Assembly: GCA_024235135.1 (NCBI GenBank)
Contig: JACKMZ010000010.1
Span: 1 to 64,000, forward strand
Reading direction: 5' to 3'
Length of the DNA: 64,000 nt
From: Gammaproteobacteria bacterium
Lineage (GTDB): Bacteria; Pseudomonadota; Gammaproteobacteria; Competibacterales; Competibacteraceae
Shown here in pieces: positions 8,342 through 17,170 of this stretch. The translations under genes were made by a program, and so were the position numbers. The number at the start of each line of letters is the position of its first letter. Position 1 is the stretch's first letter. Under the pieces are notes generated by a model that saw only the letters and a list, made by a program, of their open reading frames with translations, did no database searches and was not told where the DNA came from.

Positions 8342-8866
8342 TTATCCGATCTGTCTTAGGCCGGGATTGATATCACGCAAAACCGGCATTGGCAAGGTGC
8401 GGATGCCGATGGGTCGTTGATTAGCGCCTCGCGCCTCGCGGCAGGCTGCCGTGGCTTGCGAGAAAACCTCGTCGATGCTGAGGGAACGGCGTGTGATCGC
8501 CACCAAACCCAGCACGACGTTGAGCGCGCGAGTCTGTCCCTGCCATTGCACGGGCGCTTGCTTGAAAAAGTCCACGATCTGACCCGCGAAGGACAACGCT
8601 TGAGAACGGGTGTGATCGGGCAAAAACAAGCGATACCGGTAGGCGCTCAAGCGTGTCATCCAGACTCGGGGCGGCAACAGGGACTGCAACAGCGCCTCCG
8701 GATCGCCATATCGTTCGGCGAAAGCTCTGTGTACATCCGGTTCGATATCTCGTGGTCCGCCTACTTCCACCTGCAACAAAGCGTGGCGCTGGGCCGGGGT
8801 CATTTGCCTAAGCAATTGACTGACCCGTTCAGCGAACCAATGACGATTGACTATTCCCATCGGCAA
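8342..8866 (-). CDS. Stand-alone degenerate GGDEF-domain protein
   Basis: The 174-residue protein follows the GGDEF fold along its whole length: an N-terminal HWFAERVSQLL helix, the core strand HALLQVEVGG, then AYRYRLFLPDHTRSQALSFAGQIVDFFKQ where an active protein would have GGDEFxxLLPD, then LNVVLGLVAITRRSLSIDEVFSQATAACREARG, matching the SVGI and A-D-ALYxAK elements. The GG(D/E)EF signature is replaced by AYRYR and the metal-binding Asp region is changed, so diguanylate cyclase activity is not expected. Such domains can bind c-di-GMP or nucleotides or act as protein-interaction modules. The assignment to GGDEF is by pattern and should be tested structurally. Confidence 0.65.
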   Translation of the reverse strand: MPMGIVNRHWFAERVSQLLRQMTPAQRHALLQVEVGGPRDIEPDVHRAFAERYGDPEALLQSLLPPRVWMTRLSAYRYRLFLPDHTRSQALSFAGQIVDFFKQAPVQWQGQTRALNVVLGLVAITRRSLSIDEVFSQATAACREARGANQRPIGIRTLPMPVLRDINPGLRQIG

Positions 8867-9410
8867 CTACCTCAAACACGATGCGGTAAAACGGCCTATG
8901 GATAGATTTAGTTGTCCGACGGTGAAAATTTAATCCGTATGAATACGGAGGATGGGCGACGCGCCGAAAGACGGCGCTTCCCCCAAGAAGCGGAATTCCG
9001 AAACGACGAGCTTCGCTGTTGACATATGAACGCGAATCATTATCATTCACTAAAAAACAGCCTTTCCAATAGGAAATCCCCGCATGCAGTGATCCAATGC
9101 CCCGGTTCGTACCGGATCAGTCAGCCAGCGACCCGCCAGCCTCCGCGGCCATTGCGCAATGGTCGAGACCCTCCCGCCAAGTCGCACACGCTTGGCCAGT
9201 CCCCGACATGAAGCACCACCCCGATGGAATACAGCGAGCACCGCCCAAGCAACCGTGAGTACCGGGTTTCGGAACAGCGCGAAACTTACCGTCTCGGCAG
9301 CGACCGGCTACTGCGGCGGCAAGCAACCCGATCGGACTCACGATGATTGCGGAACGCGCACGCAACCCTTTGATCGTCGAATTTTTAACCCACCCAAGAG
9401 GCTATCCAGC
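8867..9410 (+). other. Long leader/intergenic region of the imelysin operon
   Basis: Over 500 bases between divergent genes. It contains an iron-type promoter at about 9019-9051 and then ~360 bases of apparent leader before the imelysin ATG. The leader keeps an open frame from about 9159, but its composition is not protein-like. No riboswitch could be recognised. Confidence 0.5.
9019..9051 (+). promoter_or_regulatory. Sigma-70 promoter overlapped by a Fur box
   Basis: TTGACA at 9019-9024 and TATCAT at 9041-9046 with a 16-base spacer form a good promoter. The -10 region lies in AATCATTATCATTC, which read on either strand matches the Fur box (GATAATGATAATCATTATC) at most positions. Fur with iron would therefore cover the -10 element and repress the imelysin operon. 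Confidence 0.7.
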
Positions 9411-10673
9411 ATGAGAAGCATCCTCCCACTCGTCATTGGGCTTGGCCTATCCACCCCATTGCTCGCCGCGACAACGGCATTGGATGTCGCCAACCATTAC
9501 GCGGATCTGGCCCAGGCGGGATACGAAGACGCGCTAAATACCGCGCGGCAACTGGACAAAGCCGTCGATCAACTGCTCGCGCAACCTTCGGAGGACACCC
9601 TGAGCGCGGCTCGCAAGGCTTGGAAAGCGGCCCGCCCGCCTTATCAACAGACCGAAGCCTTTCGCTTCGGCAACCCCATCGTCGATGATTGGGAAGGCAA
9701 GGTGAACGCCTGGCCATTGGACGAAGGGCTGATCGATTACGTGGCGGCGAGCTACGGCGAGGAATCGGATGAAAATCCGTATTACAACGCCAACATCATC
9801 GCCAACGAACAGGTGGAGCTGTCGGGACGCACCATCGACGCCCGTGCGATCACACCCGCTCTGTTGCGCGAGACCCTGCATGAAATCGATGAGATCGAAG
9901 CCAATGTCGCCACGGGTTATCACGCCATCGAATTCCTGCTGTGGGGTCAGGATCTGAATGGCGCCGGACCCGGAGCCGGCCAGCGCCCCGCAACCGACTT
10001 CTCCACCGCAAACTGCACGGGCGGCCATTGCGAGCGTCGCGCCGCTTACTTGAAAGCCGCCACCGATCTACTCGTGCAGGATCTGGAATGGATGACCCGG
10101 CAATGGGCCAACGACGGCGAGGCTCGCAAAGCGGTTACGGCAAACCAGGGTCAGGTCGGCCTGGCCGCCGCACTCACCGGTCTGGGCAGTCTTTCCTACG
10201 GGGAACTCGCGGGCGAACGCATGAAGCTCGGCCTCCTACTGCACGATCCCGAGGAAGAGCACGATTGCTTCAGCGATAACACCCACTGGTCCCATTATTA
10301 TGATGTGCGTGGCATGAAAAACGTGTACACCGGCGCTTACACACGCGTCGATGGCGCCCAACTCAGCGGTCCCAGCGTATCCGAGCTGGTGGCCGCCAAG
10401 GACCCGGCCGTGGATCAGGCCGTGCGCGCCAGCCTGGATGCGACCCTGGACAAGATGCAGCTGCTGGTCGATAGCGCCGAAAAGGACGGCGTTGCCTACG
10501 ATCAATTGATCGCGGCGGATAACGAGGCGGGAAATGCTAAAGTAATGGCCGCGATCAACGCGTTGCTTGTTCAAACCAAAGCCATCGAAAAGGCCGTCGC
10601 CGTGCTGGAACTGGAACCCATCGCCTTCGAAGGCTCCGACAGTCTCGACACGCCCGACGCGGTGGCCCAGTAG
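9411..10673 (+). CDS. Imelysin-family iron-regulated protein (IrpA/ICMP-like)
   Basis: A 420-residue exported protein: signal peptide MRSILPLVIGLGLSTPLLAAT, then an imelysin domain with the GxHxxE signature in TGYHAIEFLLWGQD, plus DEGLIDYV and SYGELAGERMKLGLLLHDPEEEHDCFSDNTH, typical of the IrpA/ICMP branch. Imelysins are periplasmic helical proteins of iron uptake operons; protease activity was proposed historically but iron or ligand binding is the more accepted view. It is first in a four-gene operon and lies behind an apparent Fur-box promoter. The ATG at 9411 is chosen because it begins the signal peptide; the frame is open for 252 bases upstream. Confidence 0.95.
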   Translation: MRSILPLVIGLGLSTPLLAATTALDVANHYADLAQAGYEDALNTARQLDKAVDQLLAQPSEDTLSAARKAWKAARPPYQQTEAFRFGNPIVDDWEGKVNAWPLDEGLIDYVAASYGEESDENPYYNANIIANEQVELSGRTIDARAITPALLRETLHEIDEIEANVATGYHAIEFLLWGQDLNGAGPGAGQRPATDFSTANCTGGHCERRAAYLKAATDLLVQDLEWMTRQWANDGEARKAVTANQGQVGLAAALTGLGSLSYGELAGERMKLGLLLHDPEEEHDCFSDNTHWSHYYDVRGMKNVYTGAYTRVDGAQLSGPSVSELVAAKDPAVDQAVRASLDATLDKMQLLVDSAEKDGVAYDQLIAADNEAGNAKVMAAINALLVQTKAIEKAVAVLELEPIAFEGSDSLDTPDAVAQ

Positions 10674-10690
10674 GGCAGGAAAATCGGCCG

Positions 10691-12172
10691 GTGAGGACTC
10701 GAACTTTATCCATGCGTTTTCAGGTAATCGTCAACATCAGTCTGATAGCGTGGACGCTGACGCCCGTACTGGCCGATACGCCCTCCAGTCCGCTCGACTA
10801 CTCCCGACCCGAGGCGGGCGAGGAATTTCCCGGCGGAGCCGCCACCCATTCCAAGAAGATCAACAAGGACGCTTTCTCCAATTCTTCCGCCAACATGAGT
10901 TTCGAACGGGAAATCGACTTCAAGCTCGGCAACGCCTTCTTCAAGCGGGTCTGGGTTTCCGCCCCGTCCTCGACGCAAGCGGCGGACGGTTTGGGACCGC
11001 TTTACAATGCGCGCTCCTGTCAGCGTTGCCATCTCAAGGACGGACGCGGCCACCCGCCCAACGGTCCCAAGGACAACGCCGTTTCCCTGTTTCTGCGGCT
11101 GAGCGTTCCGCCCCGCGACGACAATGAACGCCAGCAACTCCGGGATCACAAGCTCAACGTCATCCCCGAACCGGTTTACGGAACCCAGTTGCAGGACTTC
11201 GCCATTCCGGGGCAGCGCGCCGAAGGCCGGATGCAGATCGAATACGAGGAAATTCCCGTCACACTCGCCGACGGCGCGGCGATCTCGTTGCGCAAACCCC
11301 GTTACTCGGTGCAAGACCTGGGATACGGTCCCTTGCGTCCCGACACCCAAATCTCGCCCCGAATCGCGCCCCAGATGATCGGCCTCGGGTTGTTGGAAGC
11401 CATACCCGAGGAGGCCCTGCTCGCCCTCGCCGACCCGGAAGATCGTGATCACGATGGCCTTTCCGGCCGACCCAACTGGGTCTGGAGCCAGGAACACGGG
11501 CGCGTGATGTTGGGCCGCTTCGGCTGGAAAGCCGGCGCACCCAGCGTCAACGAGCAGTCTCAAGGAGCTTTTTCCGGAGACATCGGCATTTCCGTACCCC
11601 TGCATCCCTCGGGAGCCGGGGAGTGCACGCCGCAGGAAAAGGAATGCCTGGATGCGCCTAACGGCAACAGCGAACAATACGACAACCTCGAAGCGAACGA
11701 AGACGTGGTCAAGCTGGTCGTGTTCTACGCAAAAAACCTGGCCGTGCCTAAACGCCGCGACGCCGGCGACCCGGCCGTGCTGGCCGGCAAACGCCTCTTT
11801 CACGAAATCGGTTGCGCGGGCTGTCATCAACCCCGTTACACGACCCGCCAAGATCCGGATAATCCCGAGCAGTCCGCCCAGTTGATCTGGCCTTATACGG
11901 ATTTGCTGCTGCATGATCTGGGCGAGGGACTCGCCGACGGGCGGCCCGAGGGCGAGGCCGATGGGCGCGAATGGCGCACTGCGCCGCTGTGGGGCATCGG
12001 GCTTACGCCCATCGTCAACGGCCACAGCTATTATCTGCATGACGGGCGGGCGCGCGGCCTGCTCGAAGCCATACTCTGGCATGGCGGGGAAGCCGAGCCC
12101 CAGCGCGAGGCCGTTAAACGCTTGTCGAAACAGGATCGTGACCAGTTGCTGCGCTTCGTGGAATCGCTATGA
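10691..12172 (+). CDS. Di-heme oxidoreductase (DUF1111, thiol oxidoreductase-like)
   Basis: A periplasmic c-type cytochrome of ~493 residues with signal peptide (MRFQVIVNISLIAWTLTPVLA). Two heme-attachment motifs are visible: CQRCH in NARSCQRCHLKDGRG and CAGCH in IGCAGCHQPRYTT. The DUF1111 signature GPLYNARSC and the final HDGRARGLLEAILWHGGEAE are intact. Such proteins are consistently found between two imelysin genes and are thought to perform redox chemistry in iron acquisition, possibly on iron or copper centres. AGGA lies nine bases before the GTG at 10691; an ATG at 10712 is the alternative start. Its stop codon overlaps the next start (ATGA). Confidence 0.93.
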   Translation: MRTRTLSMRFQVIVNISLIAWTLTPVLADTPSSPLDYSRPEAGEEFPGGAATHSKKINKDAFSNSSANMSFEREIDFKLGNAFFKRVWVSAPSSTQAADGLGPLYNARSCQRCHLKDGRGHPPNGPKDNAVSLFLRLSVPPRDDNERQQLRDHKLNVIPEPVYGTQLQDFAIPGQRAEGRMQIEYEEIPVTLADGAAISLRKPRYSVQDLGYGPLRPDTQISPRIAPQMIGLGLLEAIPEEALLALADPEDRDHDGLSGRPNWVWSQEHGRVMLGRFGWKAGAPSVNEQSQGAFSGDIGISVPLHPSGAGECTPQEKECLDAPNGNSEQYDNLEANEDVVKLVVFYAKNLAVPKRRDAGDPAVLAGKRLFHEIGCAGCHQPRYTTRQDPDNPEQSAQLIWPYTDLLLHDLGEGLADGRPEGEADGREWRTAPLWGIGLTPIVNGHSYYLHDGRARGLLEAILWHGGEAEPQREAVKRLSKQDRDQLLRFVESL

Positions 12173-13254
12173 AATACCCAACCCGACCGTTAATCGTGGC
12201 CTGTTTATGCGCCTTGGCATGGCTGGACTTGCGCGCCGCCGTGGCCGACGACACGCAGATTCTGGTGCAGACCGCCGATCAACAGATCATTCCCGCCTAT
12301 CACAAACTGGCCGTATCGACGGCGGCGTTGCAAGACAGTGCGCAGTCCTTCTGCGCCGACCCCAGCGACGATGGGCTGACCGCGCTGCGCGAAGCCTTTC
12401 ACGCCGGCATGGACAACTGGGAGTCTGTCCAATACCTCCGCTTCGGCCCCGTGGAATTTCTGCTGCGTGGCTCGCGTTTCGAACTCTGGCCCGATACCCG
12501 CGGCACGGTCGGCAAACACCTGCGGCAACTGCTGAGCGACGCCGATCCAACCAGCCTGGAACCCATGAAGTTCGCGCGGGGGAGCGTGGCGGTGCAAGGG
12601 TTCAGCGCCTTGGAGGTCTTGTTATTCGAGGATCAGGCGCAAGCTGGGCTGTTCGGTTCGAACGACGCCGGCCGTTTTCGTTGCGCCGTCGTCCAGGCCA
12701 TCGCCCGCAACCTGGCGGAGATGGCGGCCGGGATAGAGGCCGACTGGGTGGATGAGAATCAAGGCCATCGGCGCTCCTTCGTAACCGCCGAAGCAGGCAA
12801 TGATTTCTATGAAAGCGCCCGTGGGCCGATGGGCAAACTCTTGAACAATCTGCACACTCAATTGCAATTCATCGGCGAACAGAAACTGGACCGTCCCCTG
12901 GGTTCCACCCTGGAACGGGCCAACGGCCGACGCGCGGAATCCTGGCTGAGCGGCCGCTCATTGCGCAATATCCAAGACAATCTGCGCGGTTTGCAGGCGC
13001 TCTACCAAACCGCTTTCGCGCCGCAGATCGCGGACCAGGAACTCGCTGGCAAAATCGCCGACGGTTTCGCCGAAGCCCTGCGCCGCCTGGAAAACATTCC
13101 CCGGCCGTTGCATGAGGCCGTAAGCGACCCATCGGCACGACAAACCGTCGTGGACCTACGCTCACAGATCCACGACCTGGAAGAACTGTTCTCCGGCCCC
13201 GTACCCAAGGCGCTGGATCTTTCATTGGGGTTCAATAGTCTCGATGGCGATTAA
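12169..13254 (+). CDS. Second imelysin-family protein
   Basis: A 361-residue exported protein with a signal peptide (ending near LRAAVADD) and an imelysin domain. The family signature appears as VQGFSALEVLLFED, so the glutamate is kept while the first-motif histidine is replaced by serine; this is the divergent imelysin type found as the second copy in such operons. FYESARGPMGKLLNNLHTQLQFIGEQKLDRPLG matches the second half of the domain. It overlaps both neighbours, by ATGA with the cytochrome and by 11 bases with the DUF1513 gene, so all are translated from one message. It probably acts with the first imelysin in the periplasm. Confidence 0.9.
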   Translation: MKYPTRPLIVACLCALAWLDLRAAVADDTQILVQTADQQIIPAYHKLAVSTAALQDSAQSFCADPSDDGLTALREAFHAGMDNWESVQYLRFGPVEFLLRGSRFELWPDTRGTVGKHLRQLLSDADPTSLEPMKFARGSVAVQGFSALEVLLFEDQAQAGLFGSNDAGRFRCAVVQAIARNLAEMAAGIEADWVDENQGHRRSFVTAEAGNDFYESARGPMGKLLNNLHTQLQFIGEQKLDRPLGSTLERANGRRAESWLSGRSLRNIQDNLRGLQALYQTAFAPQIADQELAGKIADGFAEALRRLENIPRPLHEAVSDPSARQTVVDLRSQIHDLEELFSGPVPKALDLSLGFNSLDGD

Positions 13255-14353
13255 ACGCAGACATTTCCTGATGCTGGCCGCCGGCGGATTGCTGCCCGCC
13301 CCCACGCCTTCCTGGGCAACCCTGGCCGAATCAGGACGCTGGCTCAGTTGTCGGCGCGAATCCTCGGGTCAATACTCCGCCTGTTGGTTGACGGACGCCG
13401 GCGACGTCACACTGACGATTCCGCTACCGGGCCGAGGTCATGCCATCGCCCGCCATCCGCGACGGGCGGAAATCGTCATCATGGCCCGGCGACCCGGAAC
13501 GTTCATGATGGTGGCGGACCTACACGCCTCAACCCCGATCAAACGCATCGACAGTCCGCCCGAACGGCACTTCTACGGGCATGGCGTATTCGATGCCGAA
13601 GGCCGTTTGCTGTATGCCACCGAAAACGATTTCGCCACCGGGGCGGGAGTCATCGGCATTTACGATGCGGCGGACGGTTACCGCCGATTGGGCGAGTTTT
13701 CCAGCCACGGCGTGGGTCCTCATGAACTCCGCCTGCTTGGGGACGGCAATACGCTGGTGATCGCCAACGGGGGCATTCGCACGCATCCGGACAGGGGCCG
13801 CGCCCTACTCAATCGGGAGGACATGCGACCCAACCTCGCTTATGTGGATAGGACCAGCGGGCAATTGCAGGGCGCCTTCGGCTTACCGGACACATTGCAT
13901 CAACTCAGTATCCGGCATATCGACCTCACGGCGGATGACACTGTGTGTATCGCGATGCAATACGAAGGACCGGCCAATGATCGACCGCCCCTGGTCGCCC
14001 TGCATCGTGGGGAACCCTCGCTACGCTTGCTGACGGCGCCCGAGCCGGTGCAAGCGACCATGCACAATTATTGCGGCAGTGTGGCGATCGACGCCAGCGA
14101 TCAGGTGTGCGCCGTCACTTCGCCGCGCGGCGGCCTCGTCACCTTGTGGTCGATCGCGGAGGGAGATTGGCTGGGCTCATCTCCAATGGCCGATTGTTGC
14201 GGGGTCGCGGCCGGCGATTCGGCTCGCGAATTCGTCGTTACCAACGGCGCGGGTACGATCGTGAGGCTGACCGGAGACACCGATCGATGGACTCAAACCC
14301 TCTTGAGTACCGATACATACTCAAACTGGGATAACCATTTGCTTGTGGGATAG
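13244..14353 (+). CDS. DUF1513 beta-propeller-like protein
   Basis: A 369-residue protein with a twin-arginine-like leader (KRRHFLMLAAGGLLPAP), so probably exported by Tat. The body matches DUF1513, a WD40-like propeller family: GRGHAIARHPRRAEIVIMARRPG, FYGHGVFDAEGRLLYATENDF, GVGPHELRLLGDGNTLVIANGGIRTHP and NYCGSVAIDASD. It is the usual last member of imelysin/DUF1111 operons; its role is unknown. It shares an 11-base overlap with the preceding imelysin gene and is followed by a perfect hairpin. Confidence 0.92.
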   Translation: MAIKRRHFLMLAAGGLLPAPTPSWATLAESGRWLSCRRESSGQYSACWLTDAGDVTLTIPLPGRGHAIARHPRRAEIVIMARRPGTFMMVADLHASTPIKRIDSPPERHFYGHGVFDAEGRLLYATENDFATGAGVIGIYDAADGYRRLGEFSSHGVGPHELRLLGDGNTLVIANGGIRTHPDRGRALLNREDMRPNLAYVDRTSGQLQGAFGLPDTLHQLSIRHIDLTADDTVCIAMQYEGPANDRPPLVALHRGEPSLRLLTAPEPVQATMHNYCGSVAIDASDQVCAVTSPRGGLVTLWSIAEGDWLGSSPMADCCGVAAGDSAREFVVTNGAGTIVRLTGDTDRWTQTLLSTDTYSNWDNHLLVG

Positions 14354-14365
14354 TAGCGCCCGATC

Positions 14366-14408
14366 CGGGAGTGACGAAGGATTTATCTCGGGTACTTCGT
14401 CACTCCCG
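14366..14408 (+). terminator. 14-bp perfect stem after the imelysin operon
   Basis: CGGGAGTGACGAAG and CTTCGTCACTCCCG form a perfect stem with a 15-base loop, starting 13 bases after the DUF1513 stop codon. There is no T-run behind it, so it may be a bidirectional or 3'-protecting structure, or a REP-like element. Confidence 0.6.
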
Positions 14409-14539
14409 TAAAAGACACTGTCATTCCTTGGGCTTACAAGGCCCAGCGGGCCTATCTCCCGGAATCGACGACGTTCCAGACCGGCGCGACCGCTGGCGGT
14501 CCACGGCATTCCTGATGCCCTCTCCTAAAGCAATACACC

Positions 14540-14884
14540 CTACAACAAAGCGCCAATCAGGGAATGAGCCGTTTTCTGCGCCAAAGCGCCGACCAGGGCC
14601 TTGCCGAATAGCGAACCGACATGCTCCCGAGCCGTTTTCTCGGCAGGCTGCGGGGTCCCGTAACAACCGAACTGCTCCAACACCAGAATCAGGTCCAAAC
14701 GGCTGCGTTGCTCCGGATCGTAATAAATCGTGATGCTTCCGGCGCGCGGATTGACCGTCGCTGAGGTCACACCGATCAGCGAACGCAGCATCATGGCGGC
14801 GGCCTGGACTTTCGCCTGGTTACAACGAAACGATTTGTCGCTGATGCGTAACCGACCCGGTACATGATGAACATACGGAACCAT
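14540..14884 (-). CDS. HMA-like domain protein (FezC-like)
   Basis: A 114-residue protein with an HMA-type ferredoxin-like fold pattern: VHHVPGRLRIS, LRSLIGVTSATVNPRAGSITIYYDP, then a helix LDLILVLEQFG and a weakly hydrophobic tail FGKALVGALAQKTAHSLIGALL. The CxxC metal-binding pair of ordinary HMA domains is missing. The VPGRLRI element repeats the APGRMRL element at the N-terminus of the neighbouring P-type ATPase, so the two probably arose from one module. It lies 162 bases after the ATPase gene with its own Fur-box-like sequence. In ferrosome (fez) loci an HMA-type protein accompanies the ATPase; my assignment rests on this context. Confidence 0.75.
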   Translation of the reverse strand: MVPYVHHVPGRLRISDKSFRCNQAKVQAAAMMLRSLIGVTSATVNPRAGSITIYYDPEQRSRLDLILVLEQFGCYGTPQPAEKTAREHVGSLFGKALVGALAQKTAHSLIGALL

Positions 14885-14913
14885 ACGGCTTCACCTCGTA
14901 TTTTGTTCTAACC

Positions 14914-14940
14914 ATTAATAACAACCATTCTCATTTTTAT
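14914..14940 (-). promoter_or_regulatory. Fur-box-like sequence upstream of the HMA-like gene
   Basis: ATTAATAACAACCATTCTCATTT reads on the minus strand as AATGAGAATGGTTGTTATT, similar to the Fur consensus at most A/T positions. It lies 30-55 bases upstream of the ATG at 14884 and would allow separate iron-controlled transcription of this gene. Confidence 0.45.
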
Positions 14941-15046
14941 AAACGAGCCAGCGATCCGTTGCAAGTCCATTGGCGGCAACCGATGGAAAAATTTCACCGC
15001 AATGAAGAGGCCGATCGCCGGGGTTGTCCGCCGAAGTCAGCCGGTG

Positions 15047-17146
15047 TCAGTGGATGTCCGTTGACTCAAGCCTGACGCCCTTCAAGGCATTGAGCAAAAT
15101 GCCAATGGTGGCGCCGTTGTGCAAAAGGGCGCTGGCGACCGGCGACAACGCGCCAGTGACCGCTCCGCCCAACAAGGCCGTGTTGACGCCCACCGCCAAG
15201 TTGAAGTTGGCACGGATCAGTTTCATGGTGCGGCTGGCCACTTCACGGGCATCGGCCACGGCTCCCAGTCTGTCGTCCAACAGCACCACATCCGCCGTGG
15301 CGCGCGCGATGTCGGCTCCCCTGGGCATGGCGACGCCCACCTCGGCCGTGGCCAGAGCCGGTCCGTCGTTGACCCCATCGCCGATGAAGGCCACCTTGCG
15401 ACCCGCCGCCTGCAATCCTTTGATCACTTCGGCTTTGTCCTCCGGCGGCATTTCGGCATGAACTTCATCAAGACCCAGTTCGTCGGCCAGGACCTGAGCT
15501 TTCTGCCGACGGTCGCCGGTGATCATGATCAGCCGTTCTATTCCCAGACGGCGCAAGCGCCGCAACGTCGCCGAGGCTTCTTCCCGCACGGTATCGCGCA
15601 ATGCGATCAGTCCCACGGGTCCTTGCCGATTGCCGACGTACAGCAGCGTCTTGCCTTCCTCCTGCAAGCGATCGATCAAGGGCTCGAAGTCGGTAAAAGC
15701 GATTCCCTGATGCTCTTCAAGATAATGACGGCTACCGATCACGATATGCCCGCCCCGGACATCGGCGTTCATGCCGTGCGCCACCAGATAGTCGATTTCC
15801 CCATGACTGATGTGTTCGAGATCCCGCTCCCGCGCCGCCTCGACCACGGCCTTGGCCACCGGATGATTGGCATGCTCTTCCACGGACGCGACCAGCGCCA
15901 GCAACTCCGTGGCCGAGCAACCCCCTTCGGTCAGCACCTCGACGTCCGTGACGATCAATTCGCTATGAGTCAGCGTCCCGGTCTTATCGAACACCATGGT
16001 ATCCACGGCCGCCAACTGCTCGATGGCGTCACCGCCTTTCATCAGCACACCGTTGGCGGCGGCCTGATACATGCCGGACTTGAAAGCGACCGGCGTGCCC
16101 AGCTTCAAGGCGCAGGAATAATCCACCAGAAATACCGATTCCAAGCGCGTCAGGTTGCGAGTCAAGGCATACACGGCCGCGCCCGTGCCCAGACTGAAAT
16201 ACACTCGCTTATCGGCCAGTTCCTCGGCCAACCGTTGCGTATGCGGCCGCTTGTCGAGCGATTCCTGAATGAAGCGCGCGATACGCGCCGAAGTCGTGTC
16301 CTCGCCCACTTGCGTGGCCTGGAATCGGATGCGTCCTTCCACGACGACCGAACCGGAGATGACCCGGCGCGGCGCTTCCTTGCGCACGGGCACATCCTCC
16401 CCCGTCACGGCGGCTTGATTGACCAGGGCGGCGCCCTCCACCACTCGGCCATCCACGGGGACGCGCTCGCCCACGCCAACCACGACGATTTCGCCTTGGC
16501 GCACTTCGTCGCCGGGTATCCGGATCACTTCGCCATCCCGTTCCACCCAGGCCAAGGCCGGGTCGGGACGCAGCAAGCGGCGCAACAACCGATCGGATTG
16601 GCGTTCGGTCCGACGTTCCAGGTATTCGCCGAGCGCCAGCAGAAAATGGGTGATATTGGCGGTATAGTGCTCATCGCGAACGGTCGCCAAGCCCACCGCC
16701 AATGCATCCAGTACTTCCACCTTAATACCGCGGTTGACCAGGGTATCGAGGCCCTTGAGCAAGGTGGACCCCACGCTCAGGAATGTCAGCAACCGGCGCG
16801 CCGGCTGATTCAGGAACGGCAAAACCGCCAAGCCCATGGCGGCCGTAACCATCGGCGTCCATTCGGCTTCACGCTCCTCGTGGTCGCCACGGGCGGAAGT
16901 GTCCGGCAAGGAGAAGGAGCGCAAACGCCGCACGACCTTATCCCGCCCGGTCGCGCCACCGCTGTACTCCACGATGAGGCTGCCGGCCGGGCGGTTGAGG
17001 CGCACACCCCGCACTTCCGCCAGACTTTCCATCCAGCTTTCCATGACCACGCCATTCAGGGCTTCGTCGCTCAGGGCCGCGCCCCGGAGACGCATTCGTC
17101 CGGGCGCTTCGTGGACTATCCGCAGTTCATTGAAAAAGCCGCTCAT
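15047..17146 (-). CDS. P1B-type metal ATPase of ferrosome type (FezB-like)
   Basis: A 699-residue P-type ATPase. Residues 1-80 form an HMA-like domain without CxxC but with APGRMRLRG; after membrane segments come the actuator motif TGEDVPVRKE (~248), the membrane metal-site motif YSCALKLGTP (~343-352), the phosphorylation motif DKTGTLT (~387) and GDGVNDGPALA near the C-terminus. The usual CPC or SPC of copper, zinc or cobalt pumps is replaced by SCALKL, as in the P1B-6-like group associated with iron and with ferrosome organelles. It is fourth in a minus-strand gene set behind three small hydrophobic or low-complexity proteins, all opposite the feo operon and an apparent Fur box. I infer that it loads iron into an intracellular membrane compartment. 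A Mn or Zn exporter is the alternative. Confidence 0.88.
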   Translation of the reverse strand: MSGFFNELRIVHEAPGRMRLRGAALSDEALNGVVMESWMESLAEVRGVRLNRPAGSLIVEYSGGATGRDKVVRRLRSFSLPDTSARGDHEEREAEWTPMVTAAMGLAVLPFLNQPARRLLTFLSVGSTLLKGLDTLVNRGIKVEVLDALAVGLATVRDEHYTANITHFLLALGEYLERRTERQSDRLLRRLLRPDPALAWVERDGEVIRIPGDEVRQGEIVVVGVGERVPVDGRVVEGAALVNQAAVTGEDVPVRKEAPRRVISGSVVVEGRIRFQATQVGEDTTSARIARFIQESLDKRPHTQRLAEELADKRVYFSLGTGAAVYALTRNLTRLESVFLVDYSCALKLGTPVAFKSGMYQAAANGVLMKGGDAIEQLAAVDTMVFDKTGTLTHSELIVTDVEVLTEGGCSATELLALVASVEEHANHPVAKAVVEAARERDLEHISHGEIDYLVAHGMNADVRGGHIVIGSRHYLEEHQGIAFTDFEPLIDRLQEEGKTLLYVGNRQGPVGLIALRDTVREEASATLRRLRRLGIERLIMITGDRRQKAQVLADELGLDEVHAEMPPEDKAEVIKGLQAAGRKVAFIGDGVNDGPALATAEVGVAMPRGADIARATADVVLLDDRLGAVADAREVASRTMKLIRANFNLAVGVNTALLGGAVTGALSPVASALLHNGATIGILLNALKGVRLESTDIH

Positions 17147-17170
17147 GTTACCTATCCGACCGACCTGCGA

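Noticed and set aside
10706..12082. 458-codon minus-strand frame opposite the di-heme oxidoreductase
   Set aside because: The plus-strand gene has signal peptide and heme motifs; the opposite frame has none.
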